Origin: Caldilineaceae bacterium bin34
GTDB lineage: Bacteria; Chloroflexota; Anaerolineae; Caldilineales; Caldilineaceae
Direction: 5' to 3'
NCBI GenBank assembly: GCA_002238555.1
Contig: MPMO01000011.1
Span: forward strand, 31,393-95,392
DNA: 64,000 nucleotides
Part shown: positions 42,057 through 51,040 of the stretch, one piece after another
Layout: each line of letters starts with the position of its first letter
How positions within the stretch are numbered: position 1 is the stretch's first letter
Made by a program: the position numbers and the translations under genes
The notes under the pieces: generated by a model
Database searches by the model: none
The model's input: the letters and a program-made list of their open reading frames with translations, nothing else
Told to the model about the DNA's origin: nothing

Positions 42057-42419
42057 ATGAACCAGCATCTTATGGACTCGCTGCAGCCTGCAGTGACCGA
42101 ATCCACGCCCAGTGTGGAAGTTGGGGACACAGTTCGCGTCCACCAACGCATCACGGAAGGTCGCTCGGAACGGGTACAGGTGTTTGAGGGGACCGTAATC
42201 TCCCGCAGGGGCGGCATCGATGCCGGGGCGACCTACACGGTGCGCAGAATTGCGGCACACGGCGTGGCGGTGGAGAGGACCTATCCTCTGCACAGCACCA
42301 ATGTCTTGAAGGTCGAAGTCCGGCGCAAGTCCAAGGTGCGGCGGGCTCAGCTTTACTATCTGCGTTCGCGTCAGGGCAAGTCGGCCCGCCTCAAGGAACG
42401 AATCGTTTCGCGCAAGTAG
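42057..42419 (+). CDS. rplS: 50S ribosomal protein L19
   Basis: Ribosomal protein at the 30S-50S interface; 120 residues. Conserved blocks are [54 protein letters not shown] and the basic C-terminus [23 protein letters not shown] 42057 is one of three possible starts (TTG 42045, ATG 42072); no strong ribosome site decides between them. It follows trmD, a very common pairing in bacteria. Confidence 0.95.
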   Translation: MNQHLMDSLQPAVTESTPSVEVGDTVRVHQRITEGRSERVQVFEGTVISRRGGIDAGATYTVRRIAAHGVAVERTYPLHSTNVLKVEVRRKSKVRRAQLYYLRSRQGKSARLKERIVSRK

Positions 42420-42448
42420 GCCCAACTCTCACATGGTTCGGACCGTTC

Positions 42449-43105
42449 GTGCCGACGCTGGAGCGGGAACGCCTGTTCTGGACCCAAGGGCTGCAGGTCG
42501 CCGGGGTGGACGAGGCCGGGCGGGGTGCCGTGGCAGGTCCAATTGTCGCCGCCGCGGTGGTCCTGGATCCTGCTTCCGCCCAATTGGATCTGTGGAAGCA
42601 GGTTGACGACAGCAAACGGTTGAAGCCGGACATTCGGTGCAGGCTCGCCGAAGCGATTCAACTCCATGTCATGGGGTGGTCCGTCGCCGCCGTCGCCCCC
42701 CGTGCCATCGACAGCATTGGCATTGACCGCGCCAATCAACTTGCCATGGAGCGCGCCTTGCAGAATCTGGGTGCAGGGGCGTTCGACGTAGTGTTGTCCG
42801 ATTGGATTCGGCAATGGCCCCTGAACCTGGATGCTGCGCCGGCGGCCGAACAGCACCGGGTCAAGAAAGGCGACGCACGGCATGTCTCGATTGCCGCCGC
42901 GTCCATCCTGGCCAAGGTTCATCGCGATGCGTTGATGGATCGGTTGCACGACCGTTTTCCGTCATTCGCATTCGGCCGCAACCGGGGATACCTCACGGCG
43001 ACGCATGCGGCGGAGTTGGCGGCGCAGGGCCCGTGCACCGAACATCGCATGTCGTTCAAGCCACTGGCGGACGAACAGCCGCCACTGTCGTCGATAGAGG
43101 GATGA
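42449..43105 (+). CDS. rnhB: Ribonuclease HII
   Basis: Removes ribonucleotides misincorporated in DNA; 218 residues from a GTG start. The first catalytic motif is VAGVDEAGRGAVAGPIVAAA (Asp-Glu pair), followed by DDSKRLKPDIR, a further Asp in VVLSDWI and the late VSIAAASILAKVHRDALMD. SFAFGRNRGYLTATH is the C-terminal block. Its stop overlaps the miaA start (ATGA). Confidence 0.95.
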   Translation: MPTLERERLFWTQGLQVAGVDEAGRGAVAGPIVAAAVVLDPASAQLDLWKQVDDSKRLKPDIRCRLAEAIQLHVMGWSVAAVAPRAIDSIGIDRANQLAMERALQNLGAGAFDVVLSDWIRQWPLNLDAAPAAEQHRVKKGDARHVSIAAASILAKVHRDALMDRLHDRFPSFAFGRNRGYLTATHAAELAAQGPCTEHRMSFKPLADEQPPLSSIEG

Positions 43106-44073
43106 CTCGGCGGCAGGCGGAATCCTCGGCGCCACAGGTGCTCGTGATTGCCGGACCCACCGGCATAGGAAAAACGGCCCTGACACGGAACCTCGGCTTG
43201 CTGCTGCCGATTGAAGTTGTCAACGCGGACAGCCGGCAGGTGTATCGGCGCATGGACATTGGCACGGCCATGCCCACGCCGCAGGACCAGGCAGCGTGTC
43301 CCCATCACCTGTTTGCCGTCCGCGAGCCTGATCAGCCATTGACCTTGGCCGAGTTTCAGGCTCAGGCCGTGGCCTGCATCCACGACATCATGGAACGGCG
43401 GAAGGTTCCGGTTCTGGCCGGTGGCACGCCGTTGTATCTGCGTTCCGTCACCGAGAACCTGCAAATCCCGGAAGTGGAGCCCATGCCGGCATTGCGCAAG
43501 GAGCTTGAGGCGAAGCTGGTGCGGTTGGGCCCGGCACCGTTGTACAACCGCCTGCAGTCGCTGGATCCGGAAACCGCCCGCGCTACCGATCCGTCCAACG
43601 GGCGCAGGATCATCAGGGCATTGGAGATCTTCGTTGCCACCGGGCGGTCGAAGGTTGCGCTGGAAGGTCGCAGGTCGCCCCTGTGGCGGTTGCTGAAAAT
43701 CGGACTGACCTGCCCCCGCCCGATGCTCCACGCCCGCATCGATGCCCGGGTTGATGCCATGATGGATTCCGGCCTGCTGGCCGAAACCGACAACCTGTTG
43801 GCAGCGGGTTACGACCCGGGTCTGCCGGCGTTGTCGGCGTTGGGCTACCGGCAACTCATCCAATTCAGGCAGGGATGCGGATCGCTGGCCGAGGCGGTGG
43901 ACGCCATCAAGACCTCGACCCACAGGTATGTGCGACACCAATACACCTGGTTCCGCCGCATGGAGGGCATCAGGTGGTACGACACCTCCCAGGTCGGGCT
44001 GGACTGCATTGCCCGGGACATACACACCGATTTCGCGGTCGATCGGCCGGCGGAGACACTGGGCACTGCCTGA
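43102..44073 (+). CDS. miaA: tRNA dimethylallyltransferase
   Basis: Adds the isopentenyl group to A37 of tRNAs reading UNN codons; 323 residues. The P-loop is IAGPTGIGKTALTRNLG, followed by VNADSRQVYRRMDIGTAMP, HHLFAVREPDQPLTLAEFQ and VLAGGTPLYLRSV. The late GYRQLIQF and STHRYVRHQYTWFRR blocks bind tRNA. It overlaps rnhB by four bases. With trmD in the same cluster, two of the main position-37 tRNA modifiers are co-located. Confidence 0.95.
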   Translation: MTRRQAESSAPQVLVIAGPTGIGKTALTRNLGLLLPIEVVNADSRQVYRRMDIGTAMPTPQDQAACPHHLFAVREPDQPLTLAEFQAQAVACIHDIMERRKVPVLAGGTPLYLRSVTENLQIPEVEPMPALRKELEAKLVRLGPAPLYNRLQSLDPETARATDPSNGRRIIRALEIFVATGRSKVALEGRRSPLWRLLKIGLTCPRPMLHARIDARVDAMMDSGLLAETDNLLAAGYDPGLPALSALGYRQLIQFRQGCGSLAEAVDAIKTSTHRYVRHQYTWFRRMEGIRWYDTSQVGLDCIARDIHTDFAVDRPAETLGTA

Positions 44074-44757
44074 CCACTCGGATTTTCCGCTCCCAAACCA
44101 GGTCCTTGGCCTCTTCGTTGTCGTCTCTTCTTCTTGGCCGCGGACCAATCAGGAGCGCGGACCTGACCAAGGTTTTTTGATGTTGTCCGAAGCTTGCGGA
44201 TTGCAGGTTGTGTCTTCGCCCGAGTCCGACTTTGGCCTTGGTCTCCGCCGGCGCTGTGCCGGAGGCGAATCGGAACCGCGATCCACGGTCCCGTTGCGTT
44301 GTCCGGGCCATCGGTTTGGGTTTGGTTGCGCCCGGGTTCCCTGATTTCGTACGGCGGTGCCACAGCGCTTCCCGGGCGACACCGGGTTGGTGCACAGGGA
44401 CTGCCATGCGCAACGCCAGGAACAGGTGGGTTGTGGCAGATGTGTTCGGGGATCCGTCGGTGCTCGTCCGGCATGCCGCGTACAAGTCAACTTCATGCCT
44501 GCGGTGGCTGTGTGTCAATCGGCACCGCGTTGCGGGGCAACGTGTCCCGCCCTTCTACGCGGGGTGTGATTTCGGATCGGTCTCGGTTGTTCCGAGCGGT
44601 GCTTCCGTCCGCGAACTCCCGATTTGCGCTGTGGCCCCTGTTTTATACTGGCTGCAGCCGGACCTCGGGTTCGGTTGCCGCAATCGGGTGGCGGCAAGCT
44701 GCCGGCTGTGGCTGTGTCCTTCACGTTGGAGTCGTTATCGTTTGAGCGCTTGATTTC
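44074..44757. other. Long gene-poor stretch between miaA and the RelA/SpoT homologue
   Basis: About 680 bases without a gene I can support. Several overlapping open frames exist on both strands but none has a ribosome site with a recognisable product. TTTTTT at about 44174-44179 follows GGACCTGACCAAGG and could end a transcript. A TATACT lies near 44651 and may be a -10 for the downstream gene, but no well-spaced -35 pairs with it. The stretch could hold a long 5' leader or a small RNA. Confidence 0.35.
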
Positions 44758-44770
44758 TTCGGAGGCGGGC

Positions 44771-44803
44771 ATGCCCCATGGCACGTCTGCGGCCCGAACA
44801 TGA
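44771..44803 (+). CDS. Ten-codon leader ORF overlapping the RelA/SpoT start
   Basis: A 10-residue ORF (MPHGTSAART) preceded by GGAGG six bases upstream, a far better ribosome site than any belonging to the main gene. Its TGA overlaps the ATG at 44800 (ATGA), the usual arrangement for translational coupling. It may be a leader peptide controlling the stringent-response gene. Peptide function is unknown and may be irrelevant. Confidence 0.5.
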   Translation: MPHGTSAART

Positions 44804-47253
44804 CCGGCACCATGGCAACAGCAGTCGCAACGGGTTCGGACAACGAGCCGCGTGCGGCGGAATCCGTTTACGAGTTTAGGGTTTCCGAATCCGGCGATTC
44901 GCCGGGCCTGAAATCGATCCCGATTGTCTACCGCAGCGAACGGTTGTTCACGCCGGCGATGCGGCAGTGGTTCAGGGCCGCGCATCCGGTTCCCTTGCCC
45001 ACCTACGCCGACTCGGACGAGTTCGAGGTGGAGTTCGACCGGGATGTCCTGGAGGCATTCAACCGGTTCATGCTGAACCTCATGGACACCATGCCGCCGC
45101 CGCGCCGCGGCCGCGTGGTCAAGGCGTTCGTGCTGGCGTACATGCTCCACGACGGCGTGAGCCGCAAGACCGGCGAACCATACATCCTTCATCCGCTGGC
45201 CGTTGCCGACCGTCTCCGTACCTTGGACATGGATGCCGACTGCCTGAGTGCGGCCTTGTTGCACGATGTGGTGGAGGACGCCGGATTCCCCCTGGAGGAG
45301 ATCAAGCGGTGCTTTTCGTCCGCCGTCGCCGAAATGGTCAACGGGGTCACGAAGCTGCAGCGTATCAACGTCCTGTCGAGTTCAATGCAGGATCAGGATC
45401 GCGAGCCGTCGCAGCGCAAGGCCGAATCGCTGCGCAAGATGTTCGTGGCCATGGTCGACGATATCAGGGTGGTGATCATCAAGCTTGCGGATCGCATTCA
45501 CAACATGCAGACACTGGATGGGCAAACACCGTTGAAGAGGAAGACCATCGCCTCGGAAACGCTTGAAATCTATGCCCCCCTGGCCAATCGACTTGGCATC
45601 GGCCAGTTCAAGTGGGAACTGGAAGACCTGAGTTTCCGCCACCTGGATCGGGAAGCGTACGACGAGATTTCGCAGGCCATGGCGCAAACGCGGGTGGTCA
45701 GGGAACGCTGGGCGAACTCGACCCGGGACCTGATTCGGGAGGAGTTGGACAACGTTGGCATCAAGGCCGAGGTGACGGGGCGGCCCAAGCACATTTACAG
45801 CATCTACAAAAAGATGGAGCGCAAGGGCATCCCGTTCAGTGAGGTCTATGACATCCAGGGGTTCCGCGTCGTCACCTCCAAGGTGTCCGACTGTTATGCC
45901 GCACTGGGCCTCATTCACGGCCTGTGGCGTCCCATCCCCGGCGAGTTTGACGACTACATCGCCAACCCCAAGGAGAACATGTACCAGTCGCTGCACACGG
46001 CGGTCATCGGCCCCGGCGGGAATTCGATGGAGGTTCAGATTCGCACTCGGGAAATGCACACGGTGGCCGAATTGGGCGTGGCGTCCCATTGGCAGTACAA
46101 GGAACAGATGCGGGCCGGCGGTCCCCCCAACAAGGAACTCACGCACAAGGTGGCCCTCCTGCGGGCGCTCATGGAGTGGAATCAGGACGAGGCAGACGCC
46201 GAGGAGTACGTCAACCGCATCCAGTCCGACATCTTCAAGGACCGGGTGTACGTGTTCACCCCCGTGGGCGAGGTCATCGACCTTCCCGCCGGCTCCACCC
46301 CGATCGACTTCGCCTACCACATCCATACGGAACTTGGGGAGCGGTGCCGCGGAGCCAAGGTCAACGGGATGATCGTGCAGCTCAACTACCAGCTGCAGAA
46401 CGGGGATCAGGTCATCATCATCTCCGCCAAGCGGGGCGGTCCCAGCCGCGACTGGCTCAATGTCGAGGCCGGTTACGTCCGGTCGCAACGGGCCCGTCAG
46501 AAGATCATGTCGTACTTCCGCAAGCAGGCACGGGAGTCGTCCATTTCACACGGACGGCTCGTGGTGGACCGTGAGTTGAAGCGCTACTCGGTCAAGTATG
46601 GCTTCGATGAAATCGCAGGGATGTTCAACTACGACAGCGTGGACGACTTCCTGGCTGCCGTCGGCTACGCCGACATTACAGTTCCCAGTCTGGTCAAGAA
46701 GATTCTTGACCGGGAGCGACAGGAGAAGGAAGAGGAGGAACTGAACAGCCTGATTGCCTCGGAAAGACGCAGGGCATCCGGCAATCAGAACATTACGGGC
46801 GTGCTGATCCAAGGCGAGGGCGGCCTGTTGGCGCAGCCGGCCGGATGTTGCAAGCCGCTGCCCGGCGATGACGTGCTTGGGTACATCACCAAGGGCAAGG
46901 GCATTACGGTGCACAAGGCGGAATGCTCCAATCTGGCGGCGCGCCGCGAAGTGCCGGGCGAGGAGGCTCGCATCGTGCCAATCCAATGGAACGAGGAGCG
47001 GAGCGACAACTTCTACAACGTGCATATTGAGGTGAAGGCCTATGACCGTGCCGGACTCCTGCGCGACGTGACCGGCGTGGTCGCGGACGCCAAGATCAAC
47101 ATGTTGCATGCTGATGCCACCGTGGACTCCCGGGACAGCATCGCAACCATTCACGTGGAGATGGAGATCCGCGACATTCCACAGTTGTCGCGCGTGGTTT
47201 CCCAGATCGAGCGGTTGCCCAACGTCCGGCAGGTTTTTCGCAAGGTGAGCTGA
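44800..47253 (+). CDS. RelA/SpoT-family bifunctional (p)ppGpp synthetase/hydrolase
   Basis: Stringent-response enzyme of 817 residues. The HD hydrolase domain (about 100-260) has LHPLAVADRL, AALLHDVVEDAG and KLADRIHNMQTL. The synthetase domain has GRPKHIYSIYKKMERKGIPF, YDIQGFRVVTSKVSDCYA and NMYQSLHTAVIGPGGNSMEV. A TGS domain (VYVFTPVGEVIDLPAGSTPI), a Cys-containing linker and a C-terminal ACT domain (YDRAGLLRDVTGVVADAKIN) complete the long RSH architecture. Both activities look intact. ATG 44800 is used because it overlaps the stop of a short leader ORF that has the strong ribosome site; ATG 44812 is an alternative. Confidence 0.94.
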   Translation: MTGTMATAVATGSDNEPRAAESVYEFRVSESGDSPGLKSIPIVYRSERLFTPAMRQWFRAAHPVPLPTYADSDEFEVEFDRDVLEAFNRFMLNLMDTMPPPRRGRVVKAFVLAYMLHDGVSRKTGEPYILHPLAVADRLRTLDMDADCLSAALLHDVVEDAGFPLEEIKRCFSSAVAEMVNGVTKLQRINVLSSSMQDQDREPSQRKAESLRKMFVAMVDDIRVVIIKLADRIHNMQTLDGQTPLKRKTIASETLEIYAPLANRLGIGQFKWELEDLSFRHLDREAYDEISQAMAQTRVVRERWANSTRDLIREELDNVGIKAEVTGRPKHIYSIYKKMERKGIPFSEVYDIQGFRVVTSKVSDCYAALGLIHGLWRPIPGEFDDYIANPKENMYQSLHTAVIGPGGNSMEVQIRTREMHTVAELGVASHWQYKEQMRAGGPPNKELTHKVALLRALMEWNQDEADAEEYVNRIQSDIFKDRVYVFTPVGEVIDLPAGSTPIDFAYHIHTELGERCRGAKVNGMIVQLNYQLQNGDQVIIISAKRGGPSRDWLNVEAGYVRSQRARQKIMSYFRKQARESSISHGRLVVDRELKRYSVKYGFDEIAGMFNYDSVDDFLAAVGYADITVPSLVKKILDRERQEKEEEELNSLIASERRRASGNQNITGVLIQGEGGLLAQPAGCCKPLPGDDVLGYITKGKGITVHKAECSNLAARREVPGEEARIVPIQWNEERSDNFYNVHIEVKAYDRAGLLRDVTGVVADAKINMLHADATVDSRDSIATIHVEMEIRDIPQLSRVVSQIERLPNVRQVFRKVS

Positions 47254-47489
47254 GCCGGGGGCCGTTGTTTCGGGCGCGGGGGCTGGTCGGACCGGGCTGC
47301 GTGGTTGGGTCGGCCAAGGCAGGCTTGGTTGCACATCCACCGCCCTGAACATGCCGCACTGACCGGGCCTCGGACCCGCGGAGGCTTGGTGATTCAGGGC
47401 TGCCGGCCGGATGATCCGACCGCCGACTCTTCGGCATCGTTGTAGAATACGGGCTGCATCCAGCAAAATTGAATACGGAGATTCATGCG

Positions 47490-48836
47490 ATGAACACTGT
47501 TCATGGTCTTAGCCGGCGCAAGTTCCTGTTGGGTTCGGGCGGCGTGGTTGCACTCGCGCTGGCGGCGTGTGCCGCACCCGTGCCTGCCGGCGACACGTCC
47601 CAGGAAGCCGTGGCGCCGGCCATGCCGGAGGCCCTCGAGGTCGACCTGTGGCATGGGCTCGGAGGGGCGGACGGCAAGACCTTCACCGAGCTCGTCGGCC
47701 AATACATGGAGGAAAACGACCATGTGACGGTCAACGAGGAACTGTTGACGTGGGACATCTTCTACCAGAAGGTGCCCTCGTCGGTGATCGCAGGCAACCC
47801 GCCTGACATGATCATCACGCACGAGTGGGCGATCGGCCAGTGGGGACCCCGCCGCGTCCTGAGTGCCGCGGATGATTTCTACGACTCGATGGGCGTGCCG
47901 CGGGACGACTTTATCCCCGCCGTGTTCGAAAACATCCACTACGAAGGCTCTCCCCTGGGCGTGCTGCTCGACACCCACGGCTCCGGCGGCTACCTGAATG
48001 TGGCGTTGGTGGAGGCTGCCGGTCTCGATCCGGCGTCCCCGCCCACCAACCGCACCGAGTTCGTCGAGCAAATGTCCTTGCTGACGCTGGATTCGCAGGG
48101 TCGCAATCCAACGGATGCCGACTTCGATCCCGAAGACATCGTCCAGTACGCTTTCCACTCGCACTTCTGGCGGCGTTGGGCCATGCTCGAAGGCATGTGG
48201 CAGAACGGCGGCAACACCGTCAACGAGGATGGCACGCAAGCGACCATCGATTCGGAGGAGGTGACGGAGGCCCTGGACTTCTGGCACAAGATGGTGCACG
48301 AACACCATCTCCATGCCGTGCCGGTCGGCTACAGCATGACCGACTCCTACCAGAACAACACCTTGGGCCTGGCCATCGCCGGGTCCTGGTGGCGCAACTT
48401 CATCCAGGACTCGAACCTGGTGGACACCACAACCTTCTGGCGGGTGCCCCAATACGGTCTGGTTGAGCCGGTTGCCTGGATGAGTGCCCACGTCATGGGC
48501 ATCCCCACCGGCACCGACGAGGAAGGGACGATGGGAGCTTCCGAGCTGATTGTCTGGTTGTCGAACCACGGTCTTGACTGGGCCCGTTCCGGCCAGCCGC
48601 CCGCCAGGATCTCGCTGCAGAACGATCAGGTGCTCCAGGACCACTGGCACACGGGCAACTTTGGTTCGCAGTTCCAGAACATCGGCCGTACGGAACAGCA
48701 GCACGCCAACATCACCGAAATCCAGAATGCCTACCAGCAGGAATTCGAGGCCGTTATCACCAACGTGAAGACGGTTTCCGAGGGCATTGCGGAGGCGCAA
48801 CTGCGCGTGCAGGAGGTTCTGGACCGGGAAGCGTAG
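47490..48836 (+). CDS. Extracellular solute-binding lipoprotein of a carbohydrate-type ABC transporter
   Basis: A 448-residue family 1 (maltose-type) solute-binding protein. The N-terminus combines a twin-arginine motif (SRRKFLLGSGG) with a lipobox (LALAACA, Cys about residue 27), so it may be exported folded and then lipid-anchored. VDLWHGLGGADGKTFTELV and GNPPDMIITHEWAIGQWG are typical of the fold, and the ligand pocket is rich in Trp and His. ATG 47490 has CGGAGA upstream. It is followed by a strong hairpin and two permease genes. Ligand probably an oligosaccharide or sugar derivative; no ATPase gene is nearby. Confidence 0.88.
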   Translation: MNTVHGLSRRKFLLGSGGVVALALAACAAPVPAGDTSQEAVAPAMPEALEVDLWHGLGGADGKTFTELVGQYMEENDHVTVNEELLTWDIFYQKVPSSVIAGNPPDMIITHEWAIGQWGPRRVLSAADDFYDSMGVPRDDFIPAVFENIHYEGSPLGVLLDTHGSGGYLNVALVEAAGLDPASPPTNRTEFVEQMSLLTLDSQGRNPTDADFDPEDIVQYAFHSHFWRRWAMLEGMWQNGGNTVNEDGTQATIDSEEVTEALDFWHKMVHEHHLHAVPVGYSMTDSYQNNTLGLAIAGSWWRNFIQDSNLVDTTTFWRVPQYGLVEPVAWMSAHVMGIPTGTDEEGTMGASELIVWLSNHGLDWARSGQPPARISLQNDQVLQDHWHTGNFGSQFQNIGRTEQQHANITEIQNAYQQEFEAVITNVKTVSEGIAEAQLRVQEVLDREA

Positions 48837-48859
48837 CGTACGTGTTTTGCCCATCTGAG

Positions 48860-48897
48860 GCGAGCAGGCACCGGCTCCAAGACTGGTGCCTGCTCGC
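48860..48897 (+). terminator. Strong hairpin between binding-protein and permease genes
   Basis: GCGAGCAGGCACC and its perfect 13-base complement around a 12-base loop, with no T-run. In sugar ABC operons such hairpins commonly protect the upstream mRNA and lower permease expression, giving binding-protein excess; that role is inferred here. Confidence 0.65.
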
Positions 48898-48924
48898 GGC
48901 AACCGAATTTCCCGTGTGACTGCC

Positions 48925-49839
48925 ATGGCCGCAATTTCACCCGAGCAGAGGCGGATCGGCAAACCGATGCCCAGATGGCGGAAGTTGCTGCCCAACTATC
49001 TATTCCTGGTTCCCTACTTCGTCTTCTTCTTCCTGTTCCTGGCCGGACCCAATGTCTACGGGTTTTACATCAGCCTGTTCAACTGGGACATTCTGTTGCC
49101 GAACAAGCCGTACCTGGGCTTTGGCAACTACCAGGAATTGTGGTTGGACAAACTTTGGTGGCTGTCCCTTAGAAACACCGTGCTGTTTGCCGCCCTGACC
49201 GTGGGCGGCAATGTCCTGCTCGGTTTGTTCGCCAGTGTTCTGGTCAAGCAGCAGCCTCCGGGCCATCAAATCCTGCGCTTTCTCTTCTATACCCCGGTGG
49301 TCCTGTCCGTGGCGGTGATGGGGGTTATTCTGGCGAGGGTCTTCAATACGGAGTTCGGGCTGCTCAACTACTACGTGGACTTGGTGGGTCTGTCCACCCA
49401 GAAGTGGCTGGGCGAGCAGAGGTTTGTCATTCCCATCCTGTCGCTGTCCACCGTCTGGTGGACATTTGGCTTTCCCTTCCTGGTGTTCCTGGCCGGCCTG
49501 TTGAACATTCCCGAACCGATTTACGAGGCGGCGCGCATCGATGGCGTGAACCGGTTGCAGTCCTTCACCCACATCACGCTGCCGCTCCTCAAGCCGGTGA
49601 CGCTGTTCATCGTGGTGACCCAGTTCATTGCCCACTTCAAGGTGTTCGGTCAGATGTGGATTATGACGCTGGGAGGACCGGGCAACTCCTCCTACTCCGT
49701 GGTCATGTACCTGTACGATGTCGGCTGGCGGTTCTTCCGGATGGGATATGCCTCGTCACTGGCGTTCGGGCTCGCGGCCATCATTCTGGTGGTCACCCTG
49801 ATCAATTTCCGCTTCCTGGGCGGTCGGGTCGAGTACTAG
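48925..49839 (+). CDS. Sugar ABC transporter permease (MalF/UgpA-like)
   Basis: A 304-residue inner-membrane permease with six predicted helices. The N-terminus after a basic stretch has YLFLVPYFVFFFLFLAGPN. The EAA coupling motif is EPIYEAARIDGVNRLQSFTH followed by ITLPLLKP, the contact site for the ATPase. ATG 48925 starts 88 bases after the binding-protein stop. It should form a heterodimer with the next gene product. A MsmK-type shared ATPase elsewhere in the genome is presumably used. Confidence 0.93.
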   Translation: MAAISPEQRRIGKPMPRWRKLLPNYLFLVPYFVFFFLFLAGPNVYGFYISLFNWDILLPNKPYLGFGNYQELWLDKLWWLSLRNTVLFAALTVGGNVLLGLFASVLVKQQPPGHQILRFLFYTPVVLSVAVMGVILARVFNTEFGLLNYYVDLVGLSTQKWLGEQRFVIPILSLSTVWWTFGFPFLVFLAGLLNIPEPIYEAARIDGVNRLQSFTHITLPLLKPVTLFIVVTQFIAHFKVFGQMWIMTLGGPGNSSYSVVMYLYDVGWRFFRMGYASSLAFGLAAIILVVTLINFRFLGGRVEY

Positions 49840-49849
49840 GGTTTCCGCC

Positions 49850-50749
49850 ATGGCCATCGAAACCCGGACCCAGGAGCCGACCGTCGACTACAGCTTGCCG
49901 TTCTGGAAGCGCAAGACCGTGCTGCACCGGATCGACATGGCCGTGATTCTGCTCCTGTTGATCCCCATCGCGATCGCCACCATCCTCCCGTTGGCGTACA
50001 TGTTCTCCCAGGCCTTCACGCCCGAGGATCAGGTTAGGAACTGGCCGGTCGAATACATTCCGCGGGAACCGACGCTCGATTCGTTCAAGCTGCTGGTCAC
50101 CTGGCCCAACCTTCCGATCATGCGCTGGATGCTCAACAGTTTCATTGTGAGCACCTCGGTCACGGCATTGGTTCTGACAATCAACAGCCTGACCGCCTAT
50201 GCCTTCGGCCGCCTTGAGTTCCCGGGTCGGGACTTCCTCTTCATCTTTGTGTTGACCACGTTGATGATACCGGGTGAGGTGACCCTGATTCCGACGTTCG
50301 TGATCATGCGGCGGCTCGAGTGGCTGGACACCTACAATGCGCTGATCTGGCCGGCCGGAGCAGGCGTATTCGGCATTTTCCTGTTGCGCCAGTTTTTCCA
50401 ATCCATTCCCAGGGAACTGGAAGACGCTGCCATCATCGATGGGTGCGGGAAGTTTGGAACCTACTGGCGCATCGTTCTGCCCCTGTCGCGGTCGGCCCTG
50501 ATTGCCCTTGGCATTTTCACCTTCCTGGGCAGCTGGAACGACCTGTTTTGGCCGTTGATTGCCCTGAACTCGAACGAGATGCGCACGTTGCCGGTGGGCC
50601 TGTCCATCCTGCAGCACGAGGGCTACACCATGCAGGGGCTGGGGATGGCGGCCGCGGCCCTCACCACGGTTCCCGTGCTAATCCTCTATGGCATCTTCCA
50701 GCGCCACATCATTCAGGGCGTGATGGTAACCGGACTGACCGGCCGCTAG
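49850..50749 (+). CDS. Sugar ABC transporter permease (MalG/UgpE-like)
   Basis: A 299-residue partner permease. After the first helix (DMAVILLLLIPIAIATILPL) come the AYAFGRLEFPGRDFLF and MMIPGEVTLIPTF-like (LMIPGEVTLIPTFVIM) blocks and the EAA loop IPRELEDAAIIDGCGKFGTY followed by WRIVLPLSRS. It begins 10 bases after the first permease, and both are needed for the channel. A palindromic hairpin closes the operon immediately after the stop. Confidence 0.93.
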   Translation: MAIETRTQEPTVDYSLPFWKRKTVLHRIDMAVILLLLIPIAIATILPLAYMFSQAFTPEDQVRNWPVEYIPREPTLDSFKLLVTWPNLPIMRWMLNSFIVSTSVTALVLTINSLTAYAFGRLEFPGRDFLFIFVLTTLMIPGEVTLIPTFVIMRRLEWLDTYNALIWPAGAGVFGIFLLRQFFQSIPRELEDAAIIDGCGKFGTYWRIVLPLSRSALIALGIFTFLGSWNDLFWPLIALNSNEMRTLPVGLSILQHEGYTMQGLGMAAAALTTVPVLILYGIFQRHIIQGVMVTGLTGR

Positions 50750-50751
50750 CC

Positions 50752-50771
50752 GTCCGCGATCGATCGCGGAC
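50752..50771 (+). terminator. 20-bp palindrome closing the sugar ABC operon
   Basis: Perfect palindrome GTCCGCGATCGATCGCGGAC two bases after the second permease stop codon. It could terminate or stabilise the transcript. No T-run follows. Confidence 0.55.
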
Positions 50772-51040
50772 CGATCCGCCGGACCCGGGCCCGTTCAGGA
50801 TCCGCAGCCGTGTTCCCGGCCGTGCCAAGCCATGGGATTCGGTCTGTTGGGCTTGGGGCTGTAACGGCGTCGTTGGCGTCGCCCCATCGCAGGACCTTTC
50901 ACGGATTGCCGTCAGCCCGGTCCATTGGGTGCTCGGACGCGTTCTTCGTGTGTTTGGGCGGAGTGCCGAAAGTGCCTCTTTACATGGTCCCTGTGTAGCA
51001 TGTGAGGCTGTCCTCCTTCCAGTTGGGCTGGATTGAAACG
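50772..51040. other. Intergenic region before the glycosyltransferase
   Basis: About 270 bases with no supported gene. An in-frame GTG at 51002 could extend the glycosyltransferase by 13 residues. No clear promoter. Confidence 0.35.

Noticed and set aside
44170..44180. Possible intrinsic terminator after miaA (T-run at about 44174)
   Set aside because: The preceding sequence forms only a five-base stem, too weak to call a terminator.
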